Shown: in pieces, positions 26,781 through 35,746 of the stretch | Layout of the letters: every line of letters begins with the position of its first letter | Numbering within the stretch: the first letter of the stretch is position 1 | From: Desulfarculaceae bacterium | Lineage (GTDB): Bacteria; Desulfobacterota; Desulfarculia; Desulfarculales; Desulfarculaceae | Assembly (NCBI GenBank): GCA_027067385.1 | Contig: JAMOVV010000045.1 | Location: 1 to 51,352 of the forward strand | Reading direction: 5' to 3' | DNA length: 51,352 nucleotides | The notes under the pieces: model-generated | Databases searched by the model: none | The model's input: only the letters and a program-made list of their open reading frames with translations | What the model was told of the DNA's origin: nothing | Made by a program: the position numbers and the translations under genes

Positions 26781-28589
26781 CTAGGAGTAGATCGATTCTA
26801 TCTCGGCGGCGAACTTTTGGTTGATGTTGGCCCGGCGCACCTTCATGGTGGCGGTCATCTCGTCGTCGTCGTGGTCCAGCTCCTTGGTCAGCAGCAGAAA
26901 CTTGCGCACGTTTTCCACCCGCGCGAACTGGTCGTTGACCCGGTCGACTTCCTTTTTGATCAGCTCGAAGACCTCGGGCTGCTGGGACAAGTTCTTGAAG
27001 TTGGTGTAGGCGATGCGGCGGTCGGTGGCCCATTTGCCCACGTTGTCAAAGTCGATCTGGATCAGGGCCGAGAGGAACTTGCGGCCGTCGCCGATGACGA
27101 TGGCCTCCTTGATGTAGGGGCTCACCTTCAGGGCGTTTTCGATCTCGCTGGGGGCGATGTTCTTGCCGCCGGAGGTGATGATCAGGTCCTTTTTGCGGTC
27201 CACGATGCGCAGGTGGCCGTCGTCGCCCACCTCGGCCACGTCGCCGGTGTGCAGCCAGCCGCCGGCCAGGGCCTCCTCGGTGGCCGCCTGGTTCTTGTAG
27301 TAGCCTACAAAGACCGCCGGGCCGCGTTTGAGCAACTCGCCGTCCTCGGCGATAGTAAAGTCTATGCAGGAGATGGCCGTGCCCACGGTGCCCAGGACGA
27401 TATCGTCGCCGGGGTGGATGAAGGACAGGCCGGTGGTCTCGGTCATGCCGTAGCCTTCCTTGACCCGGATGCCCAGGGCGTGGAAGAAGCGCAGCACGTC
27501 GGGGCTGATGGGCGCGGCCGCGCTGAAGCAAAAGCGCACCCGGCTAAGTCCCACGAAGTTTTGCAAGGCGCGCATCATCAGCCAGTAGGCCGCCCACCAG
27601 GCCAGGCGGTCGCCCAGGTTTAGCCGGCGGCCGGCCAGCCGCTTTTCCGACCGGCGGTAGCCCAGGGCCAGCAGGCGCTTGAAGAGCCACTGCTTGAACC
27701 GGCCGGAGTCCTGGATGTTGATGGTGATCGATGACTGCAGCTTTTCCCAGATGCGCGGCACCCCCAAGAACACGGTGGGGCCGATCTCGCGCAGGTCGGA
27801 CTGGATGGTGGCCAGACCCTCGGCAAAGTTCACGGTGTAGCCCAGGTACATGGGCAGGAAAAGGGAAAAGATCTTTTCGGCCACGTGGCACAGCGGCAGG
27901 TAGGAGACCACCGAGTCTTCGCTGGTGGCCCCGATGGCCTCGGCCGTGGCCCGGCTGGTGGCCACCAGGTTGCGGTGGTTGAGCATGGCCCCCTTGGGCT
28001 TGCCGGTGGTGCCCGAGGTGTAGACCATGATGCAGACGTCATCGGGCCGGCACTTGGCCACCTCGGCGTAAAACAGCTCCGGGTCCTTGGCTTCCACCTC
28101 CCGCCCCAGCTCCTGGACCTGCTCAAAGGAGATGATGTGGTCTTGGGGGTAGTGGCGCAGGCCCTTCATGTCCTTGACGATGATCTTTTTAATCAGCGGT
28201 AGGTCGTCGATGACCTCCAGGATCTTGTCGGTCTGCTCCTGGTCTTCGCAGAGAACAAAGACGCTGTCGGAGTGTTTGACCACGTAGTGCACCTCGGGGT
28301 AGGGGCTGGTGGGGTACACCCCCAGGGACACCCCGCCCAGGCAGATGGCGGCCAACTCGGCGTAGAGCCACTGGCGGCAGTTTTCCGAAAGGATGGCCAG
28401 GTGCTGGCCGCGCTGGAAGCCCAGGGCGTGCAGCCCCAGGGCGAAGTGCTTGACCTGCTCCAGGTACTGGTTCCAGGTGACCGTCTGCCAGATGCCGAAG
28501 TCCTTTTCGCGCAGGGCCACGGTGTCGCCGCGCTGGGCCACCCGCTCCAAGAAGAATTGACCCAAGGTCTCTTGCGATTGCGAGCTCAA
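26781..28589 (-). CDS. AMP-dependent long-chain acyl-CoA synthetase
   Basis: A 602-residue ANL-superfamily ligase that adenylates a carboxylic acid and transfers it to coenzyme A. Motifs: the P-loop YTSGTTGKPKGAML (190-203), SYLPLCHVAEK, the GYGMTETTG adenine-binding motif, GWLHTGDVAEVGDDGHLRIVDRKKD hinge region (in pieces), SGGKNIAPSEIEN and a C-terminal lysine in ATMKVRR. It resembles long-chain (FadD15-like) synthetases. TTG start at 28589 with an AGGAAGG site. It closes the liv operon, which suggests that the transporter substrate, or its breakdown product, is an acid to be activated. Confidence 0.9.
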   Translation of the reverse strand: MSSQSQETLGQFFLERVAQRGDTVALREKDFGIWQTVTWNQYLEQVKHFALGLHALGFQRGQHLAILSENCRQWLYAELAAICLGGVSLGVYPTSPYPEVHYVVKHSDSVFVLCEDQEQTDKILEVIDDLPLIKKIIVKDMKGLRHYPQDHIISFEQVQELGREVEAKDPELFYAEVAKCRPDDVCIMVYTSGTTGKPKGAMLNHRNLVATSRATAEAIGATSEDSVVSYLPLCHVAEKIFSLFLPMYLGYTVNFAEGLATIQSDLREIGPTVFLGVPRIWEKLQSSITINIQDSGRFKQWLFKRLLALGYRRSEKRLAGRRLNLGDRLAWWAAYWLMMRALQNFVGLSRVRFCFSAAAPISPDVLRFFHALGIRVKEGYGMTETTGLSFIHPGDDIVLGTVGTAISCIDFTIAEDGELLKRGPAVFVGYYKNQAATEEALAGGWLHTGDVAEVGDDGHLRIVDRKKDLIITSGGKNIAPSEIENALKVSPYIKEAIVIGDGRKFLSALIQIDFDNVGKWATDRRIAYTNFKNLSQQPEVFELIKKEVDRVNDQFARVENVRKFLLLTKELDHDDDEMTATMKVRRANINQKFAAEIESIYS

Positions 28590-28597
28590 TTGCCTTC

Positions 28598-29428
28598 CTA
28601 ACTCAACCAGCGTTTACGGCGCTTGTAGTGCTTGACCTCGCGGTAGCTCTTGCGCCGGCCGCCCTGGCCCAGGCCCAGGTAGAACTCCTGCACGTCCTGG
28701 TCGCCCAGCAGGCGATCCACCGGGCCGTCGAGCACCACCCGGCCGTTCTCCATGATGTAGCCGTAGGAGCTCACCTCCAGGGCCACCTGGGCGTTTTGTT
28801 CCACCAGCAAGATGGTGGTGCCTTCGTTGCGGTTGATCTCGCCGATGATGCCGAAAATCTCCTGGACCAGCATGGGGGCCAGCCCCAGGCTGGGCTCGTC
28901 GAGCATCATCAGGCGGGGACGGGCCAAAAGCGCCCGGCTGATGGCCAGCATCTGCTGCTCGCCGCCGCTGAGATAGCCGGCCAGCCGCTTGAGCCGGTCT
29001 TTAAGCACCGGGAAGTAGGTGAAGCACTTTTCCAGGTCGTCTTTCACCCCGGCCCGGTCCCGGCGGGTATAGGCCCCGCAGGTGAGGTTTTCCTCCACCG
29101 TCAGCTCTTCGAAGATGCGGCGTCCCTCCATCACCTGGAAGATGCCGCGCCGCACGATCTGGTGGGGTTGCAGCCCGGCCAGGTCTTGGCCCAGGAACTC
29201 AATGGAGCCGTCGGTGATCTCGCCGTCCTCCAGGGGCAAAAAGCCGCTGATGGCCTTGAGGGTGGTGGTCTTGCCCGCCCCGTTGGAGCCCAACAGGGCC
29301 ACGATGGCGCCCTGGGGCACCGAAAGGGACAGGCCCTTGAGCACCAGCACCACGTGGTTGTACACCACCTCGATGTTATTCACCCGGAGGATGGGCTCCG
29401 GGCTGGGGGTCGCTTGTTCCACCGTCAC
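28598..29428 (-). CDS. livF: Branched-chain amino acid-type ABC transporter ATP-binding protein (LivF)
   Basis: A 276-residue ABC ATPase of the LivF branch. Walker A GSNGAGKTTT is near residue 48, the Q-loop FQVMEGRRIFEELTVEENL follows, the signature is LSGGEQQMLAISRALLARP and Walker B is LMMLDEPSLGLAP. The C-terminus carries a basic extension (KSYREVKHYKRRKRWLS) beyond the usual end; such tails occur in LivF proteins linked to acyl-CoA ligases. GTG start; a second in-frame GTG two codons later is equally possible. Ends nine bases before the ligase. Confidence 0.9.
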   Translation of the reverse strand: MTVEQATPSPEPILRVNNIEVVYNHVVLVLKGLSLSVPQGAIVALLGSNGAGKTTTLKAISGFLPLEDGEITDGSIEFLGQDLAGLQPHQIVRRGIFQVMEGRRIFEELTVEENLTCGAYTRRDRAGVKDDLEKCFTYFPVLKDRLKRLAGYLSGGEQQMLAISRALLARPRLMMLDEPSLGLAPMLVQEIFGIIGEINRNEGTTILLVEQNAQVALEVSSYGYIMENGRVVLDGPVDRLLGDQDVQEFYLGLGQGGRRKSYREVKHYKRRKRWLS

Positions 29429-29469
29429 CTCGAGCCTGGGGCCGGCCGCCTAGCCGGCCGGGATTAATA

Positions 29470-29507
29470 CCGGAGCGCGGGGGCCGCCGGGGCCCCCGCG
29501 GTTCCGG
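29470..29507. other. Intra-operon hairpin downstream of livK
   Basis: CGCGGGGGCC (29476-29485) pairs perfectly with 29491-29500, and flanking CCGGA/TCCGG (29470-29474 with 29503-29507) extends the stem. No T-run follows on the minus strand, so it is unlikely to terminate fully. Hairpins here often protect the 3' end of the binding-protein message. Confidence 0.6.
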
Positions 29508-29516
29508 CAGGGTTTA

Positions 29517-30698
29517 TCACTCCAGGTAGATCCAGTCCGAGGCCGGCACGAATTTGCCGCCCTGGGCCTTGTACACCTTGCCCACCGCGGTGGCGTTGGA
29601 GCTCTTGAAGCTCACCACCCCGGCAAAGCCCTGGGTGTCCCACCCCTTGAGCAGGGGGATCATCTTGGCCAGGTTGGGACCGGTGACCGGCAGACCCTTA
29701 TCCACGCACATCTTGGTGAGCTTGACAAAGAGCATGCCCGTGAACCAACCCTGCATGTAGGAGTTGGGACGGTAGGTCACCTTGGGATGGTGCTTCTGGT
29801 TGAAGGCGCGGATGATCTTAATCATGGGCACATCGGTGTGGTACCAGTAGGCATAGGGATTGACCCCCATGTAGCCCTCGGCGTCGGCGCCCAGCTTGTC
29901 CAGGAGCATCTTGCTCATGGCCCAGAAGGTGCCCATGAAAATGGTCTTGAGCCCAAAGTCCTTGGCCCCGCGGATCACCGAGGGGATCGGCGGCACCACG
30001 TAGCCCTGGAAGATGCAGTAGTCGGGGTTCTTGCGCTTGAGGTCCACCAACTGGCTGGTGATGTCCACCGCGCCCACCTTGGTCACCTCCTCGGCCACCA
30101 CGGTGATGCCCAGCTTCTTGGCCATGGCCCGGGCGTAGGGGATGGGGTCGCGGCCGAACTCGGTGTCGCTGTAGAAGAAGGCCACAGTGGGTTTCTTGCC
30201 CTTCTTCTTGCCCTGGTCGGCGATATAGCGCAGCAGGATACCGAACTGCTGGGCGTAGGTGGGGCCGGAGACGAACATGAAGGGGTTCTTGCTGCGGTCG
30301 GCCAGCTCTTGGGAGAAGGAGGTGGAGCCGTAGAGCACGTGGTAGCGGGCGTTGATCTCCGGGGCCAGGGCCTTGCCTTGGCCGGTGGACTCGCCGTAGT
30401 CCATGGGCGGGGAGTACTTGGCCATGAGCTTCTTAAAGGAAGCCACCGCCCGTTTCAGGTTGTAGCCGGTGTCTTCGTAGATGTATTCGAACTTCCTGCC
30501 CTTGACGCCGCCCTGCTCGTTGGCGTAGGCGATGGCGTCGGCCAGCCCCTGGTGGATCTGGCGGCCGGCAAAGGCGAAGCGGCCGGTGAGCGGCTGCTGG
30601 GCGGTGATCTTGATGGTCCCGCCGGCCCAGGCCGCCGGCACCGCCAGGGCCAAGCCCAGGGCCAACACCATCAACAGGGTTCCTATCTTGGTTTTCAT
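29517..30698 (-). CDS. ABC transporter periplasmic substrate-binding protein (LivK-like)
   Basis: A 393-residue exported binding protein with a signal peptide (MKTKIGTLLMVLALGLALA, then VPAAWA cleavage). The mature start GGTIKITAQQPLTGRFAFAGRQIHQGLADAIAYANEQGGVKG (in parts) is the type-I periplasmic fold of Leu/Ile/Val-binding proteins, and YEDTGYNLKRAVASFKKLM follows. The fairly divergent interior suggests a ligand other than a branched-chain amino acid, such as an aromatic or fatty acid; this is inference from the acyl-CoA ligase in the same operon. AAGGAGGAT ribosome site. Confidence 0.88.
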   Translation of the reverse strand: MKTKIGTLLMVLALGLALAVPAAWAGGTIKITAQQPLTGRFAFAGRQIHQGLADAIAYANEQGGVKGRKFEYIYEDTGYNLKRAVASFKKLMAKYSPPMDYGESTGQGKALAPEINARYHVLYGSTSFSQELADRSKNPFMFVSGPTYAQQFGILLRYIADQGKKKGKKPTVAFFYSDTEFGRDPIPYARAMAKKLGITVVAEEVTKVGAVDITSQLVDLKRKNPDYCIFQGYVVPPIPSVIRGAKDFGLKTIFMGTFWAMSKMLLDKLGADAEGYMGVNPYAYWYHTDVPMIKIIRAFNQKHHPKVTYRPNSYMQGWFTGMLFVKLTKMCVDKGLPVTGPNLAKMIPLLKGWDTQGFAGVVSFKSSNATAVGKVYKAQGGKFVPASDWIYLE

Positions 30699-30805
30699 CC
30701 GATCCTCCTTAGTCCACTAAGGTGAATAATCCGCTGGGCCCGGGGACGGCCCGGCCCGTGCCCCGGCCGGTTATCTATGGCCACGCCGGCGGCGTTACCT
30801 CCCAC

Positions 30806-31849
30806 TTAGTGCTCAAAGGGCCACAGCCGGAAATAGTCCTTGACCCTTCGCCAAATCTCGGCCAGCCCCTGGGGCTCAAATACCAGGAAGACCACGATGA
30901 GCAGGCCGAAAATCACCGTTTGCAGGGGAAAGAGATATTCCATCACCGCGGGGTCGAGCCCCTGGAACAAGTTTAGCAGGGACTGCAGGGCCTCGGGCAC
31001 CATGGTCATGAAGATGGCCCCGAAGATGGAGCCCAACACCGAGCCCAGCCCGCCCACGATGATCATGGCCAGGTAGCGCACCGACTCGTGCAGGGGGAAG
31101 TGCTCGGGGGTGACCACCTTGAGCAGGAATACGTTGAGGCAGCCGGCCACCCCGGCGAAGAAGCTGCTGGTGGCAAAGGCGTAGAGCTTGTATTGGAACA
31201 GGTTGATGCCCATCAACTCGGCCGAGATGTCGCGGTCGCGGATGGCGATGAAGGCGCGCCCCACCCGGGTGCGAAAGAGGTTGCGGGCCGCGGTCACCAC
31301 CAGGATGACGATGGGGATGGTGACGAAGTAGAACTTGAACTCGGTGTCCAGTTGCAGGCCGAAGACCGTGGCTGCCGGCACGTTGATGCCCCGGATGCCG
31401 CCGGTCACCGGCACCCAGTGCACGAAGATGAACTCGAAGATCACCTGGGCGGCCAGGGTGGCGATGCACAGGTAGAGCCCCTTCATGCGCATGGAGGGCG
31501 CGCCCACGATCACCCCGAAGAAGGCGGCCGCCAGGCCCGACAGCGGCAGGCACAGCAAAAAAGGCAGGCCCAGGCGGGTGACCAGGATGGCGCTGGTGTA
31601 GGCGCCGATGCCCACAAAGGCGGCGTGGCCCAGCGATATCTGGCCGGCCGCGCCGGTGAGGATGTTGAGCCCCACCGCGGCCACGATGGCCACCCCGGTG
31701 AGGTTGGCCATATACAATAGGTAGTCGCCAGCCACAAAGGGGAAGACGGCCAGGGCCACCAGGAACACCCCCAACCAGAAGCGCGCCGTGGAGGTTCTAA
31801 ACACCGCCTCGTCGGCCGCGTAGCTCTCTTTGAAATCACCGACTCTCAT
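30806..31849 (-). CDS. livM: ABC transporter permease, LivM family
   Basis: A 347-residue inner-membrane permease with about nine or ten hydrophobic segments. The LivM hallmark GLNILTGAAGQISLGHAAFVGIGAYTSAIL (in parts, about residues 60-90) is present, as is the cytoplasmic EAA-like loop AFIAIRDRDISAELMGINLFQYKLYAFATSSFFAGVAG (in parts, near 215-250). GGLGSVLGSIFGA follows. It pairs with LivH to form the channel. A 107-base gap separates it from livK downstream. Confidence 0.92.
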   Translation of the reverse strand: MRVGDFKESYAADEAVFRTSTARFWLGVFLVALAVFPFVAGDYLLYMANLTGVAIVAAVGLNILTGAAGQISLGHAAFVGIGAYTSAILVTRLGLPFLLCLPLSGLAAAFFGVIVGAPSMRMKGLYLCIATLAAQVIFEFIFVHWVPVTGGIRGINVPAATVFGLQLDTEFKFYFVTIPIVILVVTAARNLFRTRVGRAFIAIRDRDISAELMGINLFQYKLYAFATSSFFAGVAGCLNVFLLKVVTPEHFPLHESVRYLAMIIVGGLGSVLGSIFGAIFMTMVPEALQSLLNLFQGLDPAVMEYLFPLQTVIFGLLIVVFLVFEPQGLAEIWRRVKDYFRLWPFEH

Positions 31850-31880
31850 GTAGTGATACCCGTCAACCTCCCCGCCTGGC

Positions 31881-32765
31881 TCACAGCCGTTCGATATCTT
31901 CTTTGCCGAACAGGCCGTAGGGCCTAAACAGCAGTATCAGCACCAAGACCACAAAGGGCGCGATGGCCTTCACCCCGCCGCCCACGATGGGGTCCAGGTA
32001 GCCGCCGGCCACGTTTTCCACGATACCCACGATAAAGCCGCCGATAACCGCCCCGCCGATGGAGTCCAGGCCGCCCAAGATGACCACCGGGAAGATGGTG
32101 AGCCCGATGTGGCCCAGGGTGGGCTGGATGCCGCCGATGTTGCCGATGATCACCCCACCCAGGGCGGCGGCGATGGCCCCCAGGGACCAAGCCAGGGTGA
32201 AGATGTTGCGCACGTTGATGCCCATGGAAAAGGCGGCCATCTGGTCATCCGCCGTGGCCCGCATGGCCACCCCGACCTTGGCGTACTTGAAGATGAGCGC
32301 GAAGACGATCACCGCGGCCATGGCGATGACAAAGCCCCAGAACAGGTTGGAGCGGATGATGATGTCGCCCACTATGATGGGGGCGCGGGGGAACAGGGGC
32401 GGGAAGTTCTTGAACCCGGTGGACCAGATCAACTCGGCCAGGCCCATGAGGATGGAGCTGAGGCCGATGGTGACCATGACGATGCTGATGGTGGGCTGGC
32501 CCAGCATGTGACGCAGGATGGCCCGCTCCACCAGCATGCCCAGCAGGGCCGCCCCGGCCATCACCAGCAGGAAGGCCGGTATGGCCGGCAGGCCGGTCAT
32601 GACCATGAAGGTGTACAGGAGGTAGGCGCCGATCATCATGAACTCGCCGGTGGCGAAGTTGATGATGCTGGTGGCCTTGTAGATGATCACGAAGCCCAGG
32701 GCGATCAGGGCGTAGACCCCGCCCACCGCGATACCGCTCACCAGCAATTGGCCCAAGATATCCAC
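31881..32765 (-). CDS. livH: ABC transporter permease, LivH family
   Basis: A 294-residue permease with about eight membrane segments. GIAVGGVYALIALGFVIIYKATSIINFATGEFMMIGAY (in parts) at the N-terminus is the LivH signature; the coupling-helix loop GVAMRATADDQMAAFSMGINVRNIFTLAWSLGA (in parts) is near 165-195 and GLDSIGGAVIGGFIVGIVE near 235. GTG start at 32765, two bases after livG stops, so translation is probably coupled. Confidence 0.92.
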   Translation of the reverse strand: MDILGQLLVSGIAVGGVYALIALGFVIIYKATSIINFATGEFMMIGAYLLYTFMVMTGLPAIPAFLLVMAGAALLGMLVERAILRHMLGQPTISIVMVTIGLSSILMGLAELIWSTGFKNFPPLFPRAPIIVGDIIIRSNLFWGFVIAMAAVIVFALIFKYAKVGVAMRATADDQMAAFSMGINVRNIFTLAWSLGAIAAALGGVIIGNIGGIQPTLGHIGLTIFPVVILGGLDSIGGAVIGGFIVGIVENVAGGYLDPIVGGGVKAIAPFVVLVLILLFRPYGLFGKEDIERL

Positions 32766-32767
32766 GG

Positions 32768-33538
32768 CTAGTTCTTCTTCTCCCCCAGGTAGGCCTTGAT
32801 CACCTCGGGATGGTGCTGGATCTCCTCGGGGGTGCCCTCGGCGATCTTGTGCCCGAAGTTGAGCACCATCACCCGGTCGCTGATGTCCATGATCACGTCC
32901 ATGTCGTGCTCGATGAGCACGATGGTGCCGCCGCGTTCCTCCTTGATGTCCAGGACAAAGCGGGCCATGTCCTCGGTCTCCTCGGCGTTCATGCCGGCCA
33001 CCGGCTCGTCCATTAGCAGCACCTTGGGCCGCATGGCCAGGGCCCGGGCCAGCTCCACCCGTTTTTGCAGGCCGTAGGCCAGGGCGCCCACCGGCAGCTT
33101 GCGTATGGGCTCGATCTCCAAGAAGTCGATGACGTCCTTTTCCACGTCTTCACGCAGGGCCATCTCCTCGGCGTGGGCCGGGCCCCAGTAGAGCAGGGCC
33201 TGCAGCAGGCTGGTCTTTAGCCGGGCGTGGGCCCCCAGCTTGATGTTGTCCAGCACGGTCATGCCCCGGAACAAGGCGATGTTCTGAAAGGTGCGGGCCA
33301 GGCCCATGGCCGCCCGGCGGTCGGGCGAGGTCTTGGTGACGTCCTTGCCGTCTAGGGTGATGCGGCCCTGCTGGGGTTTGTAAAACCCGCCGATGCAGTT
33401 GAGGATGGAAGTTTTGCCCGCGCCGTTGGGGCCGATGATAGAGAAGATTTCTCCGGCCCGTACCTGGAAAGTGATGTCGGTTAGTGCGGCCAGGCCGCCG
33501 AAGGACAACGAGAGATTCTCAACCGAAAGAATGTTCAT
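32768..33538 (-). CDS. livG: ABC transporter ATP-binding protein, LivG family
   Basis: A 256-residue ABC ATPase and first gene of the liv operon. Walker A GPNGAGKTSILN is near residue 37, the Q-loop LARTFQNIALFRGMTVLDN follows, and Walker B is VLLMDEPVAGMNAEE with the LivG-type EPVAGMN spelling. The signature is altered to LAYGLQKRVELARALA, a form common in LivG of acyl-CoA-ligase-linked systems, where LSYG or LAYG replaces LSGG. The ATG at 33538 marks the first conserved residues MNILSVENLSLSFGG; the in-frame upstream part looks non-coding. Confidence 0.9.
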   Translation of the reverse strand: MNILSVENLSLSFGGLAALTDITFQVRAGEIFSIIGPNGAGKTSILNCIGGFYKPQQGRITLDGKDVTKTSPDRRAAMGLARTFQNIALFRGMTVLDNIKLGAHARLKTSLLQALLYWGPAHAEEMALREDVEKDVIDFLEIEPIRKLPVGALAYGLQKRVELARALAMRPKVLLMDEPVAGMNAEETEDMARFVLDIKEERGGTIVLIEHDMDVIMDISDRVMVLNFGHKIAEGTPEEIQHHPEVIKAYLGEKKN

Positions 33539-33742
33539 TAGCCGGAATTTTCCCCCGCCGACAAACCGGTCCTGTCTTGACGCGTGGCGTTGTTGCTTAA
33601 CGTTGAACGCTGACGTAATAGGGAGCTTAACCGATGCGAGGGGGGTTTGTATAGATGCAGTTTTAGCCTGGCCGCCGGACCGGCCGGGAGTGGTTTTGCT
33701 GCGGGCCCTAAAGTGATTAAGCATACAGATTCCACCATGGGG

Positions 33743-33748
33743 TATAAT
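33743..33748 (+). promoter_or_regulatory. Possible -10 element for the GH13 gene
   Basis: A perfect TATAAT lies about 80 bases upstream of the preferred start of the plus-strand GH13 gene, in the 290-base divergent gap after livG. No good -35 is seen at the right distance (nearest is TTAAGC 19 bases upstream). No other clear element was found in this gap. Confidence 0.35.
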
Positions 33749-33828
33749 TTTGGACAGCGGAAATGCCGGGGGTGAAAAGCGGGGCTGCCCGGGGCCCCAA
33801 GCGATGCAAGCGCAAGACGGAGCAGGGC

Positions 33829-35724
33829 ATGCAGAGGTCAGAAGCGGCGTCACGGGCGGTTCGCGTGAGCAACACGGTTCACCACCAGGAGCCGGATTAC
33901 CAGCGTCCCCTCTTTGAGCTGGGCGACCAGGCGCGTCGCCGCATCCATGCCCGGCTGGAGTTCATCTATGGCCCACAGGCGGCCGAGCAGTACCTGCCCG
34001 AGCTGGAGCGCATCTGCCGGGTCTACTACGCCCATAAGCCACTGGAGTTGATCGAGCAGGAGAGCCGTTTTGATCCCGCTCACCGCTTCACCCAGCGCGA
34101 CATCATCCTCATCACCTACGGCGACCTCATCCGGGGCCGCGGCCGAACGCCCCTGGAGTGCCTGGGGCGCTTCTGCGACGGCTACCTGGAAGGCACCATC
34201 AACACCCTGCACCTGCTGCCCTTCTTTCCCTATTCCTCGGACCGGGGATTTTCAGTGGTGGACTTCGAGACCGTGGACCCCAACCTCGGCACCTGGGAGG
34301 ACATCTGGGAACTGGAGGGACGCTACAACCTCATGTTCGACGCGGTCTTCAACCACATCTCCTCCAAGAGCCGCTGGTTCCACGAGTTTCTAAACGGCAA
34401 GAGCTACTATAGCGACTTCTTCATCAGCTTCGACTCGCCCGAAGACCTCACCCCCGAGCAGCGCGCCAAGATCTTCCGGCCCCGCACCAGTGATGTGCTC
34501 ACCCCCTACTTCACCATCAACGGTAAGAAGTACGTGTGGACCACCTTTTCCGAGGACCAGGTGGACCTGAACTATCGCAACCCCGAGGTCTTGATGCGGG
34601 TGTTGGAGATCATGCTGCTTTACGTGCGGCAGGGGGCCGACATCCTGCGCCTGGACGCGGTAACCTATCTCTGGTCCGAGCTGGGCACCTCTTGCGCCCA
34701 CCTGGACCAGACCCACGAGATCGTCAAGCTCATGCGCGACGTGCTCGACGCGGTGGCCCCCGAGGTGGCCCTGATCACCGAGACCAACGTGCCCCACCAC
34801 GAGAACATCAGCTATTTCGGCGACGGCTCCGACGAGGCCCAGATGGTCTACAACTTCGCCCTGCCGCCGCTGGTGCTGCACGCCTTTTATCGCCAGGACG
34901 CCGGCGAACTCTCCCAGTGGGCCGACGGCCTCACCCTGGAGTCGCCCCAGGTCACCTTCTTCAACTTCCTGGACTCCCACGACGGCATCGGCCTCATGGG
35001 GGTAAAAGACATCCTGGAGCCCGGGGAGGTGGAGTTCATCATCGAGCGGGCCAAGGCCCACGGCGGGCTGATCAGCTACAAGAGCGGCCAGGGCGGGAGC
35101 CGGGAACCCTACGAGATCAACATCACCTGGTACAGCGCCCTGAACAACCAGCGCGACCTGGTGTCCGAAGACGAGGCCTTCCAGGTCAAGCGCTTCGTGG
35201 CCTCGCGCGTCATCGCCCTGGTGATCCAGGGGGTGCCCGGGGTGTACCTGCACAGCCTCATCGGCACCCGCAACGACATAGAGGCGGTGATGGCCACCGC
35301 CTCCAAGCGCGACATCAACCGCCGGGTCATCGACGAGGAGCTGATCCACCGTGCCCTGCAAGACCCGCTCTCCAAGGTGTCGCGCATCAGCCGGGAGCTG
35401 GGCCGCCTGCTGGCCATCCGCACCCGCCAGTCGGCCTTCAGCCCGCATGCCGACCAGAAGGTCCTCTGCCTGGCCCCCCAGCTTTTCTCAGTGCTGCGCA
35501 CCGCGGCCGACGGCTCCCAGAAGATACTGGCGGTGGTCAACGTCTCGGCCGAGGTCTGCCGGGTGCAGGTGCCTCTGGACGATCTGGAGTGTGAGCAGGA
35601 GTACTGGTTCGACCTGGTGAGCGAGATGGAGTGGGCGGCTGACGAGGGCCGGCTCTACCTCAACGTGCTGCCCTACGACGTGATGTGGCTGGAGCCGCGC
35701 CCCGAGTCGTCCGACGACCTCTAG
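33829..35724 (+). CDS. GH13 subfamily 18 sugar phosphorylase (sucrose/glucosylglycerate phosphorylase-like)
   Basis: A 631-residue alpha-amylase-superfamily enzyme. Early motifs ILITYGDLIRG and LHLLPFFPYSSDRGFSVVDF are typical of sucrose-phosphorylase-like GH13_18. Catalytic residues are visible: the Asp nucleophile in ILRLDAVTYLW, the acid/base Glu in LITETNVPH and the transition-state Asp in NFLDSHDGIG. VWTTFSEDQVDLNYRNP and IQGVPGVYLHSLIGTRND also fit. Members reversibly phosphorolyse sucrose, sucrose-6-phosphate or glucosylglycerate; the spelling resembles the glucosylglycerate-type, but the acceptor cannot be read with certainty. The ATG at 33829 has a GGAG site; an in-frame ATG at 33763 would add 22 basic, non-conserved residues. 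It has no pathway neighbours. Confidence 0.85.
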   Translation: MQRSEAASRAVRVSNTVHHQEPDYQRPLFELGDQARRRIHARLEFIYGPQAAEQYLPELERICRVYYAHKPLELIEQESRFDPAHRFTQRDIILITYGDLIRGRGRTPLECLGRFCDGYLEGTINTLHLLPFFPYSSDRGFSVVDFETVDPNLGTWEDIWELEGRYNLMFDAVFNHISSKSRWFHEFLNGKSYYSDFFISFDSPEDLTPEQRAKIFRPRTSDVLTPYFTINGKKYVWTTFSEDQVDLNYRNPEVLMRVLEIMLLYVRQGADILRLDAVTYLWSELGTSCAHLDQTHEIVKLMRDVLDAVAPEVALITETNVPHHENISYFGDGSDEAQMVYNFALPPLVLHAFYRQDAGELSQWADGLTLESPQVTFFNFLDSHDGIGLMGVKDILEPGEVEFIIERAKAHGGLISYKSGQGGSREPYEINITWYSALNNQRDLVSEDEAFQVKRFVASRVIALVIQGVPGVYLHSLIGTRNDIEAVMATASKRDINRRVIDEELIHRALQDPLSKVSRISRELGRLLAIRTRQSAFSPHADQKVLCLAPQLFSVLRTAADGSQKILAVVNVSAEVCRVQVPLDDLECEQEYWFDLVSEMEWAADEGRLYLNVLPYDVMWLEPRPESSDDL

Positions 35725-35746
35725 CCCGCGCGGCCCGCGGCCGGGA

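Noticed and set aside
32768-33853. LivG with a long N-terminal extension
   Set aside because: The conserved LivG sequence begins at the ATG at 33538; the upstream frame has no family similarity.
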